Positions 17,112-25,284 of a stretch of 42,452 nucleotides of DNA are shown here, in pieces. Every line of letters begins with the position of its first letter. Positions within the stretch are counted from its first letter, which is position 1. The DNA is from Legionella shakespearei DSM 23087 (GTDB lineage: Bacteria; Pseudomonadota; Gammaproteobacteria; Legionellales; Legionellaceae), in contig NZ_KB892399.1 in assembly GCF_000373765.1 (NCBI RefSeq), positions 1-42,452 of the forward strand, given 5' to 3'. The position numbers were made by a program, and so were the translations under genes. The notes below the pieces were generated by a model that was not told where the DNA came from, ran no database searches, and saw only the letters and a list, made by a program, of their open reading frames with translations.

Positions 17112-18013
17112 AATAATACTTCCGGACCACGTCTGAATGCAGACCACCATATTTTTGCATAACCCGAATAAACCGGTGCTTTTTCCTTCGCTAACAAAGG
17201 CTCCAGTTCCTGATGGATTTGTTTTAAATTGTAACCGGGCACTCCGGGAAATAAATGGTGTTCAATATGATAATTCAACCCATTCCAGATATAAGTCGTG
17301 AAACGATTTGATTTCACAGTAGTTGCCGTATGCAAGGGATCGCCCTTCCACTGGTTGCAAAAATGATCCGCAACTGATTTAAGACCATTCCATGGAGAGG
17401 TAAGTAAAATGGGTAACAACCAGCACTGCACCATGTGTTGCTGCCAGTTCAACTGGCAACCCAGCCACCAGATGAAGCCTAAAACTGAAACAAGCACGGC
17501 AAGTTGCAGGCAATGCCTCAGGATTTGCTGGCGGTTATACTGTTGCAAAGGATAGAGTAAATTAAAATGGATTATGGCTAATGGTGCACCAATGAGAAAG
17601 ACCCCATAATACATGAAGTTCAGCTTCAGAGAGGCTTCACCGGTATTGTACGCATCAGGATCTTTCTCCGTCCTGTTATAGCGATGATGCAATACATGGC
17701 CATGACGTGCCGGCGCATAAAGCACCAGGAAAATAAAGGATAAAAAATGCCCGAAAAACGCATTCAACTTGCGACTGTTAAATAAATTGTAATGCCAGGC
17801 CTCATGAATGAGCTGGATTAGCCCATTGATAAAAAAACCTAACAGCAAGCCAACAATGAGTTTACCCGGCCAGGAAAGCTGTAAAATCAATGCGGCTCCC
17901 GCTGCCCAAATACTAAAAAGGGTGATTATTTTCACTACTACATAAGCTGTTCGCTTTTGCCTGGCTCGTTCAATCAAAGCAGGCGATATCCCCCAAAACC
18001 GATCTTTATCCAT
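17108..18013 (-). CDS. Membrane fatty acid desaturase / hydroxylase family protein
   Basis: A 301-residue integral membrane diiron enzyme with the three histidine boxes of fatty acid desaturases: HEAWH (70-74), HVLHH (106-110) and HIEHH (249-253), plus His217 in ADHFC. Hydrophobic helices lie around 28-48, 50-68, 85-102, 133-155 and 168-187. The NYHIEHHLFPGVPGYN ending is shared with acyl-lipid desaturases and related hydroxylases. It inserts a double bond or hydroxyl group into a lipid or acyl substrate; the position is unknown. The gap from the preceding methyltransferase gene is 11 bp. Confidence 0.85.
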   Translation of the reverse strand: MDKDRFWGISPALIERARQKRTAYVVVKIITLFSIWAAGAALILQLSWPGKLIVGLLLGFFINGLIQLIHEAWHYNLFNSRKLNAFFGHFLSFIFLVLYAPARHGHVLHHRYNRTEKDPDAYNTGEASLKLNFMYYGVFLIGAPLAIIHFNLLYPLQQYNRQQILRHCLQLAVLVSVLGFIWWLGCQLNWQQHMVQCWLLPILLTSPWNGLKSVADHFCNQWKGDPLHTATTVKSNRFTTYIWNGLNYHIEHHLFPGVPGYNLKQIHQELEPLLAKEKAPVYSGYAKIWWSAFRRGPEVLL

Positions 18014-18024
18014 AATGCAGACCT

Positions 18025-18654
18025 CTAGAAATAAACGTAACGTGGCACTCTTTTTTGATAGTGCAGATAGGACATACCAAAACGCTTGTGTAAGAATTGC
18101 TCTTCAATCAGCACCAATTGATGAATAAGAATAGAAATCAACAAAAGCGATAATAAAACAGGTATGGTACAAGCCCAACTTGAAACTACCCAGAGAAAGA
18201 GAGTAGAAAAGACATAAACCGGGTTTCTTGAATAGCGAAAAATTCCATGCTCCACCAGAGTGCTCTGCTGTTGCGATGTCTCACTTTCCTGACCGATACG
18301 AAAGGCACGTCCCATAGCAAATTGACAATAAAGCATGCCCAGAAGACAGATTGCAGCAAGAGTCAGCCCCCAAAGAGGTGACATATTTATAATGGGTTGG
18401 TTCATTGGCAGACTACGAAAAGAAGCTGAAGTCAGAAACAAAGTCATTAGCGCAAACCAGACAATTACCGGTAAAGCCAGCCATTGCGACATTTGCTGAT
18501 GCCGATTAGGTTGTTTTGTCTGATAGCAGATAAGCGGACTTTTGCCGTAACGAAGCCTGTAAAGCATTGACGAGCCGAATTGCCCAAAAAGCAAATGCAG
18601 GCTGATAAAAAGCAGATAAACATACGGATGCTGTAAAACTGAAAAATCACTCAT
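18025..18654 (-). CDS. Membrane methyltransferase, ICMT/PEMT-like
   Basis: A 209-residue polytopic protein with about five hydrophobic helices. Its C-terminal half carries the signature of isoprenylcysteine carboxyl and phospholipid methyltransferases: LVEHGIFRYSRNPVYV (usual form RHPxY; here R-N-P-x-Y), then a hydrophobic helix and LIEEQFLHKRFGMSYLHYQKRVPRYV, where the EE and YxxYxxxVPR residues bind SAM. Such enzymes methylate carboxyl or amino groups of membrane-embedded lipids. The start overlaps the acyltransferase stop by 4 bp (ATGA). Substrate is unknown. Confidence 0.82.
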   Translation of the reverse strand: MSDFSVLQHPYVYLLFISLHLLFGQFGSSMLYRLRYGKSPLICYQTKQPNRHQQMSQWLALPVIVWFALMTLFLTSASFRSLPMNQPIINMSPLWGLTLAAICLLGMLYCQFAMGRAFRIGQESETSQQQSTLVEHGIFRYSRNPVYVFSTLFLWVVSSWACTIPVLLSLLLISILIHQLVLIEEQFLHKRFGMSYLHYQKRVPRYVYF

Positions 18655-19952
18655 GTTACCACCCTGTCGATAATAGAATCCCTGGTTAAAAAATCAATAA
18701 TGTATTGGCTAAATTGTTGTTGCACCTCTGGTGGCCAAATACCCTCAAAACAACTGAGATTGATGTGCATGTTATCCTGATATATAAAGCCATTCACTCC
18801 CCAAACCGGGGTATGTGATCTGACATCGAGCAAATTAAAAGGTTGTGGTGGCGTGATAAGATGACTCACTTCCCCCATGAAGGTAATGACCAGACTACTG
18901 GAGCGATGGTTACCTAATAATTCTTGTGGTGCTGCGTGATGCATGCTGGACTGGCTGGCTATTTTGCTTGCCAACAGGCATTCCAGGGCATTGGCAATAT
19001 AGAGTTCGGAACGCAGTTGCTGTTTGAATTTAGCTTCTATTACCTGAATCATTCTTTGTGGATTGGCGTAAAACAGGGAGCGCATTTCCTGTAAATCAAA
19101 TTCCACAATTATTGCAGAACAGGCGTTGCCAATACTGGTAAATGATAAATTAAATGGTTGGCGAACATCCACTGGAACGCGAAGCCTGATGTTTTTGCTC
19201 ACATCCTGATCTTCCAGGCGGATGATTGCGGCTAAAATGGCTGCGTAAAATAAAGACGATGGTTTCAGTTCGGCTAACAGTCCCTTATTCACTTTAAAAG
19301 ATAAGAGCGTTGGTAAACCAATATGTTGTGCTTCATGTTTTAAAGGTGAAGCTCTTCTGGCCAATTGCCGGTTTTCACTTTTGGCTAATTTTAAGAATTG
19401 GCCTGGTTGTTTTAATATGCGCTTGATTATCATCCCATCCGTTAATTCAGGCTGGCTGATTGGTGTTGGATTTAATGGAGCAGAATGAAGCGCATGCTCC
19501 AGGATTTGCCAAAATCGTTTAATCAGTAAAATGACGGAATGCCCATCCCCTGCCCCGTGATGAAATTCAAGAGTGAGAAGAGAAGCCTCCTGACCATGAT
19601 CACTAACCGCACCATAGCTTAATCTGACAGGTAAATCGGCCAGCGAATTGTCACGGTTAGCGAGTATCTTTCTGATCCGCTCATTGGTAGAAAAAAGCTC
19701 CCTGTCATACGGCAGTTTGATTCGTGCCTGAATCGTAGCAAAGGATTGCTCATGCCACTGTTGTGCATCCTTAACCCAAAGGCTTCTCAGTCTTGGTGTT
19801 TCAAGAATAAGTTGCCTGAAACTCTGCACAAGCACTGTTTCATCTATGGGTTTATCAATGACCAGAAACAAACGATTCCAGATGGGAGCTATAGACCCAT
19901 CCAATTTCATTAATAATCTGTCGACAAAATTTGCTGTATAAGAATATGCCAT
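18651..19952 (-). CDS. Condensation-fold acyltransferase
   Basis: The 433-residue protein resembles the chloramphenicol-acetyltransferase-like fold of NRPS condensation domains, Pap acyltransferases and wax ester synthases. The HHGAGDG sequence (131-137 counted from this start) matches the HHxxxDG active site, with the second His as general base. No adenylation or carrier domain is attached, so it is a free-standing acyltransferase, presumably forming an ester or amide between an acyl thioester and an alcohol or amine. An in-frame ATG at 19964 also exists, but it abuts the AAGGA directly. The ATG at 19952 has more usual spacing. Either choice overlaps the upstream gene by 43-55 bp. Confidence 0.78.
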   Translation of the reverse strand: MAYSYTANFVDRLLMKLDGSIAPIWNRLFLVIDKPIDETVLVQSFRQLILETPRLRSLWVKDAQQWHEQSFATIQARIKLPYDRELFSTNERIRKILANRDNSLADLPVRLSYGAVSDHGQEASLLTLEFHHGAGDGHSVILLIKRFWQILEHALHSAPLNPTPISQPELTDGMIIKRILKQPGQFLKLAKSENRQLARRASPLKHEAQHIGLPTLLSFKVNKGLLAELKPSSLFYAAILAAIIRLEDQDVSKNIRLRVPVDVRQPFNLSFTSIGNACSAIIVEFDLQEMRSLFYANPQRMIQVIEAKFKQQLRSELYIANALECLLASKIASQSSMHHAAPQELLGNHRSSSLVITFMGEVSHLITPPQPFNLLDVRSHTPVWGVNGFIYQDNMHINLSCFEGIWPPEVQQQFSQYIIDFLTRDSIIDRVVT

Positions 19953-20956
19953 TGGGCCAACCATTCCTTCGTTGATTTACATGCGATCTTCATATCACTT
20001 AACCAATCCCCTAACTGGCTTTGATACGGTTTAATACGTTGAAATATCAGTTCATCATCCTGATAAATATGCGGCCTGATGCCGCAGGGGAAATAACCTT
20101 GTCGCATTAACAAGGGCGCTATATCTGCCATTAATGCATAGTCACTCATAGGAACATGAATCAAATCTGTTTTGCATAGAGCAAAGGGAATGTCTCGGAC
20201 TTTTTCGCTGGAATCCGGGTGAAAAATAATGCGTCTTCGTTGCAACTGAATGCATGGATTGTCTTCTATTAAATGCAACCCGAAGGAGCAGGATGGCGTA
20301 TGGGATGAACCACAAGGTTTCAATTGTACCGGTAATCCCAGCCTTGTATAGGCGTCCTGAATCCAGTTAAAAAACTCATGAGGAACATAGGCTGTTTTTA
20401 CCGGATAAATAAAGGGATTTAAAACGGTGGTCATAATTAAACTGTGCATTTGCCTGCTGTCTGTTTGTATCCCTTGTAATCGTTCATTTTCAACATAATT
20501 CATGATCACACCACATGCCTGAGCGCGCATGTATTTTTTGGCATAACGTTGCGCCAAAGGATGCCATGTAGTGCACTGCTGATGGATAAAACTGTATTTT
20601 TGTGCCAGGGACAGGAATGCATTTTGCCACTCCTGGTGAGTATCGGATACAGTTGCGGCCAGATTGGTGTATGGAAGACGGAACGAAACACCGGATTCAG
20701 CGTAATCGCCATCCTGTTCTTTCACCCAAAAACCACTGTGACTGACTAAACGACGATCCGAGGTAAATTCTCCATATGAAATCAATTTTCCACTTTGCAA
20801 TAATGCTGCAAATTCACCCTTGAGATACAAATTCTGATAAGAGTAGCTCTGGCCATAAACTGCGGTAAGCAATTCAATAAACTTTGCTTCATCCTGAGGG
20901 CGCAAGCGTCTGATGTAGGGTTTTAAAGTGTGCTGACATTCTGATGCAATGCTCAT
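19910..20956 (-). CDS. GNAT-like acyltransferase domain protein
   Basis: A 348-residue protein whose first half looks like a GNAT fold. It begins YIRRLRPQDEAKFIELLTAVYG (residue 14 onward), continues with a strand pair GKLISYGEFTSDRRLVSHSGFWV, then the ESGVSFRLPYTNLAATVSDTHQEW region and an RAQACGVIMNY segment near 140-155, consistent with a degenerate acetyl-CoA site. The C-terminal half is unassigned and may hold a second, related domain. It could acylate an amine or transfer an acyl group to a pathway intermediate. The assignment is moderate because the acetyl-CoA loop (Q/RxxGxG/A) is not clear. It lies 11 bp after the P450 gene. Confidence 0.6.
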   Translation of the reverse strand: MSIASECQHTLKPYIRRLRPQDEAKFIELLTAVYGQSYSYQNLYLKGEFAALLQSGKLISYGEFTSDRRLVSHSGFWVKEQDGDYAESGVSFRLPYTNLAATVSDTHQEWQNAFLSLAQKYSFIHQQCTTWHPLAQRYAKKYMRAQACGVIMNYVENERLQGIQTDSRQMHSLIMTTVLNPFIYPVKTAYVPHEFFNWIQDAYTRLGLPVQLKPCGSSHTPSCSFGLHLIEDNPCIQLQRRRIIFHPDSSEKVRDIPFALCKTDLIHVPMSDYALMADIAPLLMRQGYFPCGIRPHIYQDDELIFQRIKPYQSQLGDWLSDMKIACKSTKEWLAQWHILIQQILSTDY

Positions 20957-20967
20957 AAATACAACTC

Positions 20968-22293
20968 CTAAATCAGATTGGTGATTGACATAAAGACAGG
21001 AGATTGGGTCTGTAAGGACACCACATGTTTGGGTTGCGGTTCTTCACCGGGCAATAAATCCAAATCAAAATTTTGTAGCAGGTTAACCAGCATGGCTTTT
21101 AATTCCAGCATGGCCAGATTAAGGCCAATACAAATTCTGGGACCATTTAAAAAAGGCAAGAATGAGAATTTGTGGGGTAGTTTTTCGACGAATCGTTCGG
21201 GATCAAAACTATGGGGCTCTGACCAATAATCAGGGTTGCGGTGGATGCCGGCTATATTAAGAATGACAGTGGCCTTAGCAGGTATGGTATAACCCATCAC
21301 TTCATCCGTTTGAAGACAAACCCTGGGTACTGCCGGAAATGGTGGGTAAAGCCTTAAAACTTCTTTTATCAGGTGATCAAGTAAAGGCATTTTCATTAAA
21401 TGTTCCATAGTAACCAGGCCATCATGACATACCTGATTAATCTCTTCCCTGATCTGTTGCCGTATTGAAGGAAACTTTGAAAGTGTAATCAAAGTCCACA
21501 TCAGGGCTGTAGCAGTGGTCTCATGGCCGGCAAAAAGGATTAAGGCAGCTTCTGATATCAACTCTTTTGAAGAGAATAAAGCGTGGTTTTGCTGGTTTAA
21601 ATGCTGTTGCATTCTGGTGATGAAATTATCAGTGTCTAACCCCTGGCAGTTGGACATGATATTCATCAGTGTGCTGTTAAATTCTTTTTGTCTGCGATTA
21701 AATTTGGAACTTAATTTGGGAATAAAAGGTAATGCCCACAATTTACGCTGATTCACCAGCAAATTGGTGAAGTAATCAATATGGTGTGCCAGTTGCTCAA
21801 TTTGCCCTTGCCCGATGTTGGAACCGAACATCAGTTTGGTAATGACTTCCAAAGTCATTGAGGTACAGAACTGATTCATATTAATGCGCTTTTGTGCCTG
21901 TATTACATTAATGTAGTTTTGGGCAGTCTGATTAATGTCGTCAAACATGTTCTGAATCGACTGATGATGGAATAAGCCCGCCATCAGTTTGCGGTGTTCG
22001 TTCCAATAGTCCAGATCATTAGTGGTAAGAATATTCTTGCCAATAACGTGTTCAATCATGTTATAAAAATTATCTTTTGGGTAGTTGGCGATATTATCTT
22101 TAAGGATATGTTCTGCAATGTGCGGATCATTAACAAAAATAATTTTTTGCCAACCCAGTTTGTATTGGCAAACTGGTTCATCGGAAAGACTGCATAAAAA
22201 ATTGAAACTGTCAGAATTTAAGATTTTGAATAAATCTAAAAGCCTTAAACGACACTGGGGAATTATTTTTGCTTCTTCTTTTACAAAGTTCAT
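20968..22293 (-). CDS. Cytochrome P450
   Basis: Haem-thiolate monooxygenase of 441 residues. All core motifs are present: I-helix AGHETTATALMW (O2 activation), K-helix ExxR in EVLRLYPPFPAVPR, the FDPERF meander, and the haem-binding loop FLNGPRICIG with the Cys ligand at 388 of this start. It is closer to the long-chain/CYP4- or CYP102-like class than to camphor-type P450s by its motif text, which is inference. The ATG at 22293 gives MNFVKEEAK; ATGs at 22299 and 22329 are alternatives and none has a strong ribosome binding site. It is the first gene of the eight-gene operon. No ferredoxin or reductase gene is nearby, so electron partners must come from elsewhere. Confidence 0.92.
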   Translation of the reverse strand: MNFVKEEAKIIPQCRLRLLDLFKILNSDSFNFLCSLSDEPVCQYKLGWQKIIFVNDPHIAEHILKDNIANYPKDNFYNMIEHVIGKNILTTNDLDYWNEHRKLMAGLFHHQSIQNMFDDINQTAQNYINVIQAQKRINMNQFCTSMTLEVITKLMFGSNIGQGQIEQLAHHIDYFTNLLVNQRKLWALPFIPKLSSKFNRRQKEFNSTLMNIMSNCQGLDTDNFITRMQQHLNQQNHALFSSKELISEAALILFAGHETTATALMWTLITLSKFPSIRQQIREEINQVCHDGLVTMEHLMKMPLLDHLIKEVLRLYPPFPAVPRVCLQTDEVMGYTIPAKATVILNIAGIHRNPDYWSEPHSFDPERFVEKLPHKFSFLPFLNGPRICIGLNLAMLELKAMLVNLLQNFDLDLLPGEEPQPKHVVSLQTQSPVFMSITNLI

Positions 22294-22349
22294 ATGCATC
22301 CGACCACCAGAACAAATTAGAAACACCATAGATTAATTTCATTCAGGAT

Positions 22350-22439
22350 ATTACCGTATGTTGTACGATAATATCCATCAAATAGGAACAAATGATACAA
22401 GCGCTGCAGAGTGAAAAATACCGTATAAATTACCGTAAT
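22350..22439 (-). promoter_or_regulatory. Repeated ACGGTA boxes upstream of the P450 operon
   Basis: On the minus strand the motif A-T/T-ACGGTA-A/T-T appears three times: 22350-22359, 22418-22426 and 22429-22438. The two distal copies start 11 bp apart, one helical turn, as for a dimeric or cooperatively bound regulator. The proximal copy lies about 60 bp before the start codon. No known regulator is recognised. Confidence 0.4.
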
Positions 22440-22488
22440 GTGTCGCAGAACATCGTGTCAAGAAATACCACCGAGTAAATACAAGACG

Positions 22489-22658
22489 GTAGCCCGGTCT
22501 GCTCGCAGCCGGGATGGATTATGTAAGACTTTGATTTCGTTTCACTACATCAAGTCCACGTCGTCCTGAGCGCGTCTTTTTTGCGCGAAGGATCTCCTGA
22601 AAGTATGGTGCCAGTATTTGGAGATCCTTCGCGCAAAAAGACGTGCTCAGGACGACGT
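22489..22658. repeat. Repeat cluster: GTAGCCCGG half-site and GGAGATCC palindrome
   Basis: Positions 22489-22515 are one arm of the palindrome seen at 4964-5033. Positions 22558-22597 and 22620-22658 form a nearly perfect 39-40-bp inverted repeat of the family found at 299-337 and 28077-28126. Together they fill the 22330-22738 intergenic region between the P450 operon promoter and tRNA-Leu. I see no protein gene there. Confidence 0.85.
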
Positions 22659-22738
22659 GTTAATTGATTTCTTTTTGAAATTAGAGATAAGCTTTATAAA
22701 TAAGGATGGAATATATGTAAATCTGGTAAGATTATATT

Positions 22739-22826
22739 TGGTGCCCAGGGCCGGAATCGAACCGGCACGGACTTTTGGTCCGAGGGATTTTAAGTCCCTT
22801 GCGTCTACCTGTTTCGCCACCTGGGC
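22739..22826 (-). tRNA. tRNA-Leu (UAA)
   Basis: Read on the minus strand, the 88 bases begin GCCCAGG and end CCTGGGC-A-CCA, giving a full 7-bp acceptor stem with encoded CCA. The anticodon loop CTTAAAA gives UAA. A long variable arm, GGACCAAAAGTCC-like, is present, as expected for a class II tRNA, and the T arm contains GGTTCGATTCC. It is the last of three tRNA genes after pgsA, the same order as glyW-cysT-leuZ in E. coli. Confidence 0.97.
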
Positions 22827-22838
22827 AATTGACGATTT

Positions 22839-22912
22839 TGGAGGCTGAGGCCGGAATCGAACCGGCGTACACGGCTTTGCAGGCCGCTGCATGACCACTC
22901 TGCCACACAGCC
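22839..22912 (-). tRNA. tRNA-Cys (GCA)
   Basis: The 74-base minus-strand gene begins GGCTGTG and ends CTCAGCC-T-CCA, so the discriminator base is U, as required for Cys. The anticodon loop CTGCAAA gives GCA. The T arm GCCGGTTCGATTCCGGC is perfect. One T-T mismatch lies in the sixth acceptor pair. Confidence 0.97.
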
Positions 22913-22938
22913 CCATTTTTGTATCTCTTTAATGCTCT

Positions 22939-22966
22939 AAAAAAAAAGCGACTTTGTCGTCGCTTT
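22939..22966 (-). terminator. Rho-independent terminator-like hairpin between tRNA-Gly and tRNA-Cys
   Basis: On the minus strand, AAAGCGAC and GTCGCTTT form an 8-bp stem around a 6-base loop (GACAAA), followed by a run of Ts (22944 down to 22939). It lies just after tRNA-Gly and before tRNA-Cys. Confidence 0.75.
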
Positions 22967-22970
22967 AATT

Positions 22971-23046
<76 letters not shown>

Positions 23047-23098
23047 GTCTCTACGGGGTGTGATTCTACCGAAATTAAACTTGGTGTCAACACCAATT

Positions 23099-23662
23099 TT
23101 AATTTTTTTTCATTAACTCGGGCCACGCGATGCCCAAGTAAATAACCATAGACCAAATCGTTAAAATTGCGGACACATACAGGAGAATAAATCCGCTGAG
23201 CCCCCACCATGAATCAACCGGATTGAAAGCAAGCAATAAAACCAAAGCGATCATTTGGAACGTTGTTTTGACTTTACCAATATATCCCACTGTAACACTT
23301 GCACGCCGTCCGATCTCGGCCATCCACTCCCGTAAACCGGAAATAACAATTTCACGGCCTACGATGACTATAGCGGGAATAGTAATATAATTAATGTCTT
23401 TGGCGCCGACCAATAATAACAAACTGGTTGAAACTAATAATTTATCGGCAACCGGATCAAGAAAAGCGCCAAAAGGAGACATCATTTTCAGTTTTCGAGC
23501 CAAATAACCATCCAGCCAGTCGGTGAACGATGCCGCAGCAAAGATTATTGCTGCGGTTAAATGAGCCCATTTAAAGGGCAAATAGAAAATCATGATAAAT
23601 ACAGGAATAAGAACAATGCGCAGCAAAGTTAATAAATTGGGTAAACTGGTTAAGGTACTCAA
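23099..23662 (-). CDS. pgsA: CDP-diacylglycerol-glycerol-3-phosphate 3-phosphatidyltransferase
   Basis: Makes phosphatidylglycerol phosphate from CDP-diacylglycerol and sn-glycerol 3-phosphate at the inner membrane. The CDP-alcohol phosphotransferase motif is complete: DGYLARKLKMMSPFGAFLD...D, matching DGxxARx8Gx3Dx3D. The N-terminal SLPNLLTLLRIVLIPVFI is typical of PgsA. I choose the TTG at 23662, with GGGAG about 9 bp upstream, giving 187 residues as in E. coli PgsA (182). The frame stays open to an ATG at 23842, but that would overlap the HAD gene by 164 bp and add 60 unrelated residues. The tRNA-Gly/Cys/Leu set follows, an arrangement shared with E. coli. Confidence 0.93.
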   Translation of the reverse strand: MSTLTSLPNLLTLLRIVLIPVFIMIFYLPFKWAHLTAAIIFAAASFTDWLDGYLARKLKMMSPFGAFLDPVADKLLVSTSLLLLVGAKDINYITIPAIVIVGREIVISGLREWMAEIGRRASVTVGYIGKVKTTFQMIALVLLLAFNPVDSWWGLSGFILLYVSAILTIWSMVIYLGIAWPELMKKN

Positions 23663-23678
23663 AGCCTGATACTCCCTT

Positions 23679-24338
23679 TTACATATTGGGCAACTGTATG
23701 AAGTCCGCCAATTTCTGATAATCATCAAATACTGCCAAAGCACCTGCTGCCATGAGAGAAGCTTCTTGCTGATGATAAAAATCCACGCCAATGGCGTTAA
23801 CATTGATTTGTGCCGCCATTTCCATATCGGTTGACGAATCACCTATCATCAAGGTGGATGAGGCACTACAACCAAATTCATCCATAATTTCTTCCAGCAT
23901 TTGCGGACAGGGTTTGGCTGGAACCTGGCCTGCAGAGCGGGTAACCTTGAACAATTCATCCAGCCCCGTGGTTTGGAGAGCCCGCAACAAAGACTGATGG
24001 CCCTTATTAGAGGCAATGGCCAGATCTATTCCTGCATCGTGTAATTTATGGATAAATTCCAACACCCCAGGCAGCAAACAGACTTCTGAGGGGCGTGAAA
24101 TCATTGCATGCTGAACGGCTTGCAATAATTGCTCATGCTGAGTCATGGATAGTTGTGGCAAGAGTTTTTTAATAGCCTGAACTAAACCCAGTTCCACGTA
24201 TTTTCTGGCTTGGTTAGGATCTATTTCACCAAAACCGAGCAGACTGGCCTCATTTGCCACGGTGTGCAATATTAAACCCAAAGTGTCTGCAATTGTTCCT
24301 TCCCAGTCAAAAACCACTAATTGATATGGATTACTCAT
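23679..24338 (-). CDS. HAD-superfamily phosphatase (Gph-like) with a DxE motif I
   Basis: A 219-residue HAD subfamily IA hydrolase with a helical cap, similar in layout to phosphoglycolate phosphatase. Motif I is FDWEGTIADT (Asp11 nucleophile; Glu13 replaces the usual second Asp). Motif II is IASNKG, motif III includes Lys in PAKPCPQM, and motif IV is LMIGDSSTDMEMA. The usual acid/base Asp at +2 is needed by most HAD phosphatases, so the Glu may alter activity or substrate. The start overlaps the rluC stop by 8 bp; pgsA starts 16 bp after the stop. The order rluC, HAD, pgsA, tRNA-Gly suggests one transcript. Confidence 0.88.
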   Translation of the reverse strand: MSNPYQLVVFDWEGTIADTLGLILHTVANEASLLGFGEIDPNQARKYVELGLVQAIKKLLPQLSMTQHEQLLQAVQHAMISRPSEVCLLPGVLEFIHKLHDAGIDLAIASNKGHQSLLRALQTTGLDELFKVTRSAGQVPAKPCPQMLEEIMDEFGCSASSTLMIGDSSTDMEMAAQINVNAIGVDFYHQQEASLMAAGALAVFDDYQKLADFIQLPNM

Positions 24339-25284
24339 TGCTCACTATGCTCCTTGCACGCAAATTTTTCAGTGTTTCAGCGAATCGGTTATCCAGATTT
24401 GCCTGAAACAGCTGTTTTACGCCATTCAGATTAAATTGAATGGCTCTCGCGTGTAAATAAAGACGACTGTGGTGATTATCTATCCCTTCCACTTCTCCTG
24501 CAAGAGATCCGTACTTTTCATCACCAACTATAACATGCCCCAAATGTGCGCTGTGCACGCGAATCTGATGCGTACGGCCTGTTTTAGGGCATGCTTCAAC
24601 CCAGCATGCCTGCTTGTAATTCTCCAGAAGTTTAAAGTCAGTTTCAGAGGCTTTTCCTTCTTCCTTTACGGTAACAACTCTCTCACCGGATTTCAAAGTG
24701 TTTTTTTCCAGAGCAGCGGTCACTGTAACTTTCTTTTTACCTTCCCAGGGATGAGTTAATAAAGCCCAGTAAGTTTTTTGAATTTCACGAGCTTCCAGCA
24801 AAGCCTGAATGGCTCTGAGTGCACTTCTCTTTTTGGCCAGCATCAGACAGCCTGAGGTTTCTTTATCCAGGCGATGCACTAATTCCAGATACGATAAATC
24901 GGTTCGGGTCTTTCTTAATGCTTCAATAACCCCCAGACTCAATCCGCTGCCACCATGCACTGCAATACCTGCCGGTTTATTAATTACCAAAAGGGATGGA
25001 TCTTCAAAAATGATACATTCATTAAGCCGTTTTGCCAAAGCATCACCAACAAAAACTTCTTTAGCTTCTGAGGTTCGGACAGGAGGAATTCGTACCATGT
25101 CTCCAGCATGCAAACGCGAACTGACCTGAGCTCTTTTTTTATTGACGCGAACTTCGCCACCTCGAATAATTCTGTATATATGACTCTTGGGGACACCCTT
25201 TAAAATACGAATTAAATAATTATCTAAACGTTGCCCCTCTTCTTCATCACTGATTTCTTTATAACTTACTTCACTCATTGTCAA
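24331..25284 (-). CDS. rluC: 23S rRNA pseudouridine synthase RluC
   Basis: Changes U955, U2504 and U2580 (E. coli numbering) of 23S rRNA to pseudouridine. The 317 residues comprise an S4 RNA-binding domain (about 18-75, DNYLIRILKGVPKSHIYRIIRGGEVRVN) and a catalytic domain with the HRLDKETSG loop, Asp140 being the nucleophile. The later RTHQIRVH motif is also present. E. coli rluC (319 residues) is likewise divergent from rne, which supports RluC over the similar RluD. ATG codons at 25284 and 25278 are both possible starts. Confidence 0.93.
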   Translation of the reverse strand: MTMSEVSYKEISDEEEGQRLDNYLIRILKGVPKSHIYRIIRGGEVRVNKKRAQVSSRLHAGDMVRIPPVRTSEAKEVFVGDALAKRLNECIIFEDPSLLVINKPAGIAVHGGSGLSLGVIEALRKTRTDLSYLELVHRLDKETSGCLMLAKKRSALRAIQALLEAREIQKTYWALLTHPWEGKKKVTVTAALEKNTLKSGERVVTVKEEGKASETDFKLLENYKQACWVEACPKTGRTHQIRVHSAHLGHVIVGDEKYGSLAGEVEGIDNHHSRLYLHARAIQFNLNGVKQLFQANLDNRFAETLKNLRARSIVSNE

